From positions 4,742,148 to 4,806,147 of the forward strand of contig CP051228.1 in assembly GCA_017792345.1 (NCBI GenBank): a stretch of 64,000 nucleotides of DNA, read 5' to 3'. The position numbers and the translations under genes are program-made. Each line of letters starts with the position of its first letter. The stretch's first letter is position 1. The notes beneath the pieces were generated by a model. The model saw only the letters and a program-made list of their open reading frames with translations, searched no databases and was not told the DNA's origin. Of this stretch, positions 62,914-64,000 are shown piece by piece. This DNA is from Mesoflavibacter sp. GTDB taxonomy: Bacteria > Pseudomonadota > Alphaproteobacteria > UBA8366 > Aestuariispiraceae.

Positions 62914-63333
62914 ATGAAACGCTCGCAAGCTAGGTCCACGGATCGCTATTTCTCTCAGGACATTTCTCGGCAAGGTGCCGCAGGGTTGGACGCCGGCCAC
63001 CGCACTGCAAGCCGCACTGTCGGTCTGCTAGCGGCAGCGACGGCGGCGATTGTCGCCCTGACCTGGCCCTTGGATAGCGCGAAAGCTCAATGGGCTGCGT
63101 GCGCCGAGCGCGCCGCCGTGGTGGAACGCCTTAAAGTCGGCTATCAGGAATCCGAAGCGGGCTACGGCGTGACCGGCAGCGGCCTGGTTGCCGAATTGTT
63201 CGTGTCGGAGACCGGCTCCTGGACAATCGTCATCACCCGTCCGGACGGGGTGAGTTGCCTCGTCGCCGCCGGCCAATCCTGGGAAACGCAGCCCGTGGCC
63301 CCGCGAACGGTGACAAAGGGGCCGGCTTCTTAA
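62914..63333 (+). CDS. Secreted alphaproteobacterial hypothetical protein
   Basis: 139 residues from the ATG at 62914, which follows GGAAAGGAG. A hydrophobic stretch (TVGLLAAATAAIVALTWPL, residues about 35-54) after a long polar head suggests a membrane anchor or non-standard signal peptide ending in AKAQ. The conserved core ERLKVGYQESEAGYGVTG, VAELFVSETGSWTIVITRP and VSCLVAAGQSWE is typical of short hypothetical proteins of alphaproteobacteria. One Cys pair is possible. Function is unknown. Confidence 0.72.
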   Translation: MKRSQARSTDRYFSQDISRQGAAGLDAGHRTASRTVGLLAAATAAIVALTWPLDSAKAQWAACAERAAVVERLKVGYQESEAGYGVTGSGLVAELFVSETGSWTIVITRPDGVSCLVAAGQSWETQPVAPRTVTKGPAS

Positions 63334-63353
63334 CGGTAACCGTCCGGCACACC

Positions 63354-63818
63354 CTATAACCGCCTGTCCATGAGGCTATAGGTTTCGCCGTCGTCGTAAT
63401 CGAAGGTCTCGACAGAGCGCCAGCCGCAACGCGCATAGAACGGCGCTTTGTCGATTGTATAAAGAGAGACCGTCGCGAATCCCCGATCCCGCGCGGCAGC
63501 TTCCACCGCCTGCACAAGAAGGCGGCCGATCCCCTGCCCGCGCGCCGCCTCGACGACATAGATCGCCGCCAGCCAGGGCGCGCGCTCGTAATCCCGCTCC
63601 ATCAACTCACGTGGCACCAGCATCGCCCCTCCGACCAGATCGCCCTCCCGCAGCGCCCCCAGCACCGCCCAGGGACCACGATCGGCACAATGATCGACGA
63701 CCTGCTGTTCCGATTCCGAATAATCGTCCTCCGCCGGATCGAAGAAGGCCTCATAACGCCACCGCGAATAGCGGTACATCCAATCCGTCCCGGACTCGAT
63801 TGATCGAATCTTCATCAT
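63354..63818 (-). CDS. GNAT family N-acetyltransferase
   Basis: 154 residues from the ATG at 63818, preceded by AAAGGGGGAGGG; the frame to 63839 adds a Gly-rich stretch. Acetyl-CoA-binding motif A is AAIYVVEAARGQGIGRLLVQ (R/Q-x-x-G-x-G/A), preceded by LVGGAMLVPRE; motif B is TIDKAPFYARCGWRSVE. The substrate is unknown. Convergent with the small secreted protein. Confidence 0.9.
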   Translation of the reverse strand: MMKIRSIESGTDWMYRYSRWRYEAFFDPAEDDYSESEQQVVDHCADRGPWAVLGALREGDLVGGAMLVPRELMERDYERAPWLAAIYVVEAARGQGIGRLLVQAVEAAARDRGFATVSLYTIDKAPFYARCGWRSVETFDYDDGETYSLMDRRL

Positions 63819-63872
63819 CCCTCCCCCTTTCCCGGCCAATCTCAGCGTTCGGGCGAAATCGTCATTTGCAAT

Positions 63873-63887
63873 TGCGACTGATTCGCA
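63873..63887. promoter_or_regulatory. Fur-box-like palindrome
   Basis: TGCGA-CTGAT-TCGCA is a perfect 5-5-5 dyad in an AT-rich stretch, resembling the core of Fur boxes of proteobacteria (TGCGAATGATTCGCA type). It lies 50 bp upstream of an unfinished rightward ORF and 55 bp upstream of the leftward acetyltransferase start. Regulator assignment is inference. Confidence 0.45.
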
Positions 63888-63922
63888 TTATCGAGGCGCG
63901 CCATTCACATCGGGACCCAGTC

Positions 63923-64000
63923 ATGCATGCCATTTTCGCCGTCATGTTGATCGTCGTTTGCAAACCGGATCTCCTTCATTGCGGGCCGGTCACCCATTGG
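63923..64000 (+). CDS. Partial ORF at the window end, start of an unidentified gene
   Basis: An ATG at 63923 opens a frame that runs without stop to the last base (26 codons). It begins MHAIFAVMLIVVCKP, a hydrophobic start that could be a signal sequence or membrane helix, then has two Cys. The Fur-box-like dyad lies just upstream, so the gene may be iron-regulated. Too short to recognise; it could also be chance. Confidence 0.35.
   Translation, partial: MHAIFAVMLIVVCKPDLLHCGPVTHW

Overview
The window is GC-rich and gene-dense. It looks like a chromosomal segment of an alphaproteobacterium, probably from the Rhodospirillales and possibly marine. That placement is inference. It rests on the gene families seen (IalB, MurA preceded by a small basic protein, an HmrR/CueR-type copper regulator, an intracellular PHA depolymerase, a stand-alone Thr tRNA) and on the abundance of sulfotransferase-like and polysaccharide genes. 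No insertion sequence, prophage, CRISPR array or integrase was seen.

Layout. 1-8.9 kb is mainly housekeeping: the end of an SRAP/HMCES-type DNA-protein crosslink sensor, a creatininase-family amidohydrolase and hppD, read away from an IclR regulator with a perfect 19-bp palindrome between them, a secreted protein, a PhnD-like binding protein, murA with a small partner, tRNA-Thr(GGU), and katG behind a duplicated 17-bp operator-like site. 9-46 kb is a surface-polysaccharide island. It holds a glycosyltransferase with an O-antigen ligase/polymerase-like protein, an alpha/beta hydrolase lipoprotein, an outer-membrane barrel, a four-gene envelope operon (hydrolase-like lipoprotein, VanZ, AlkP-superfamily protein, small anchored protein), a nine-gene minus-strand sugar operon (20969-29047), and a ten-gene minus-strand assembly, modification and export operon (30855-45231). 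46-64 kb returns to general functions: IalB, an SLC13-type transporter, an amidoligase/glutamine-amidotransferase pair, serC-serA, phaZ, an FG-GAP protein, copper resistance (copA, cueR, cytochrome c), a ThDP enzyme of the acetolactate synthase family, several secreted proteins and a GNAT acetyltransferase. The window ends just after a Fur-box-like palindrome and the start of an unfinished ORF.

Most interesting system. The operon at 20969-29047 matches the family set known as the sporadic carbohydrate cluster (LIC12192 family protein and its partner 2OG-Fe(II) oxygenase). Here these sit with a split transketolase, a phosphoheptose-isomerase-like SIS protein, a nucleotidyltransferase-PfkB fusion in reversed HldE order, two SDR epimerases/dehydratases and a methyltransferase. 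Together they could make and activate an unusual higher-carbon or branched sugar. The next operon supplies a Wzm/Wzt-type ABC exporter, glycosyltransferases, an 887-residue protein ending in a methyltransferase, three paralogous sulfotransferase-like domains (one fused to a SPASM-like cysteine cluster and a radical SAM core in a 1160-residue protein) and SGNH hydrolases, one carrying a SUEL-type lectin-like tail. Joint action on one exported glycan is inference from gene order; the substrates cannot be read from sequence.
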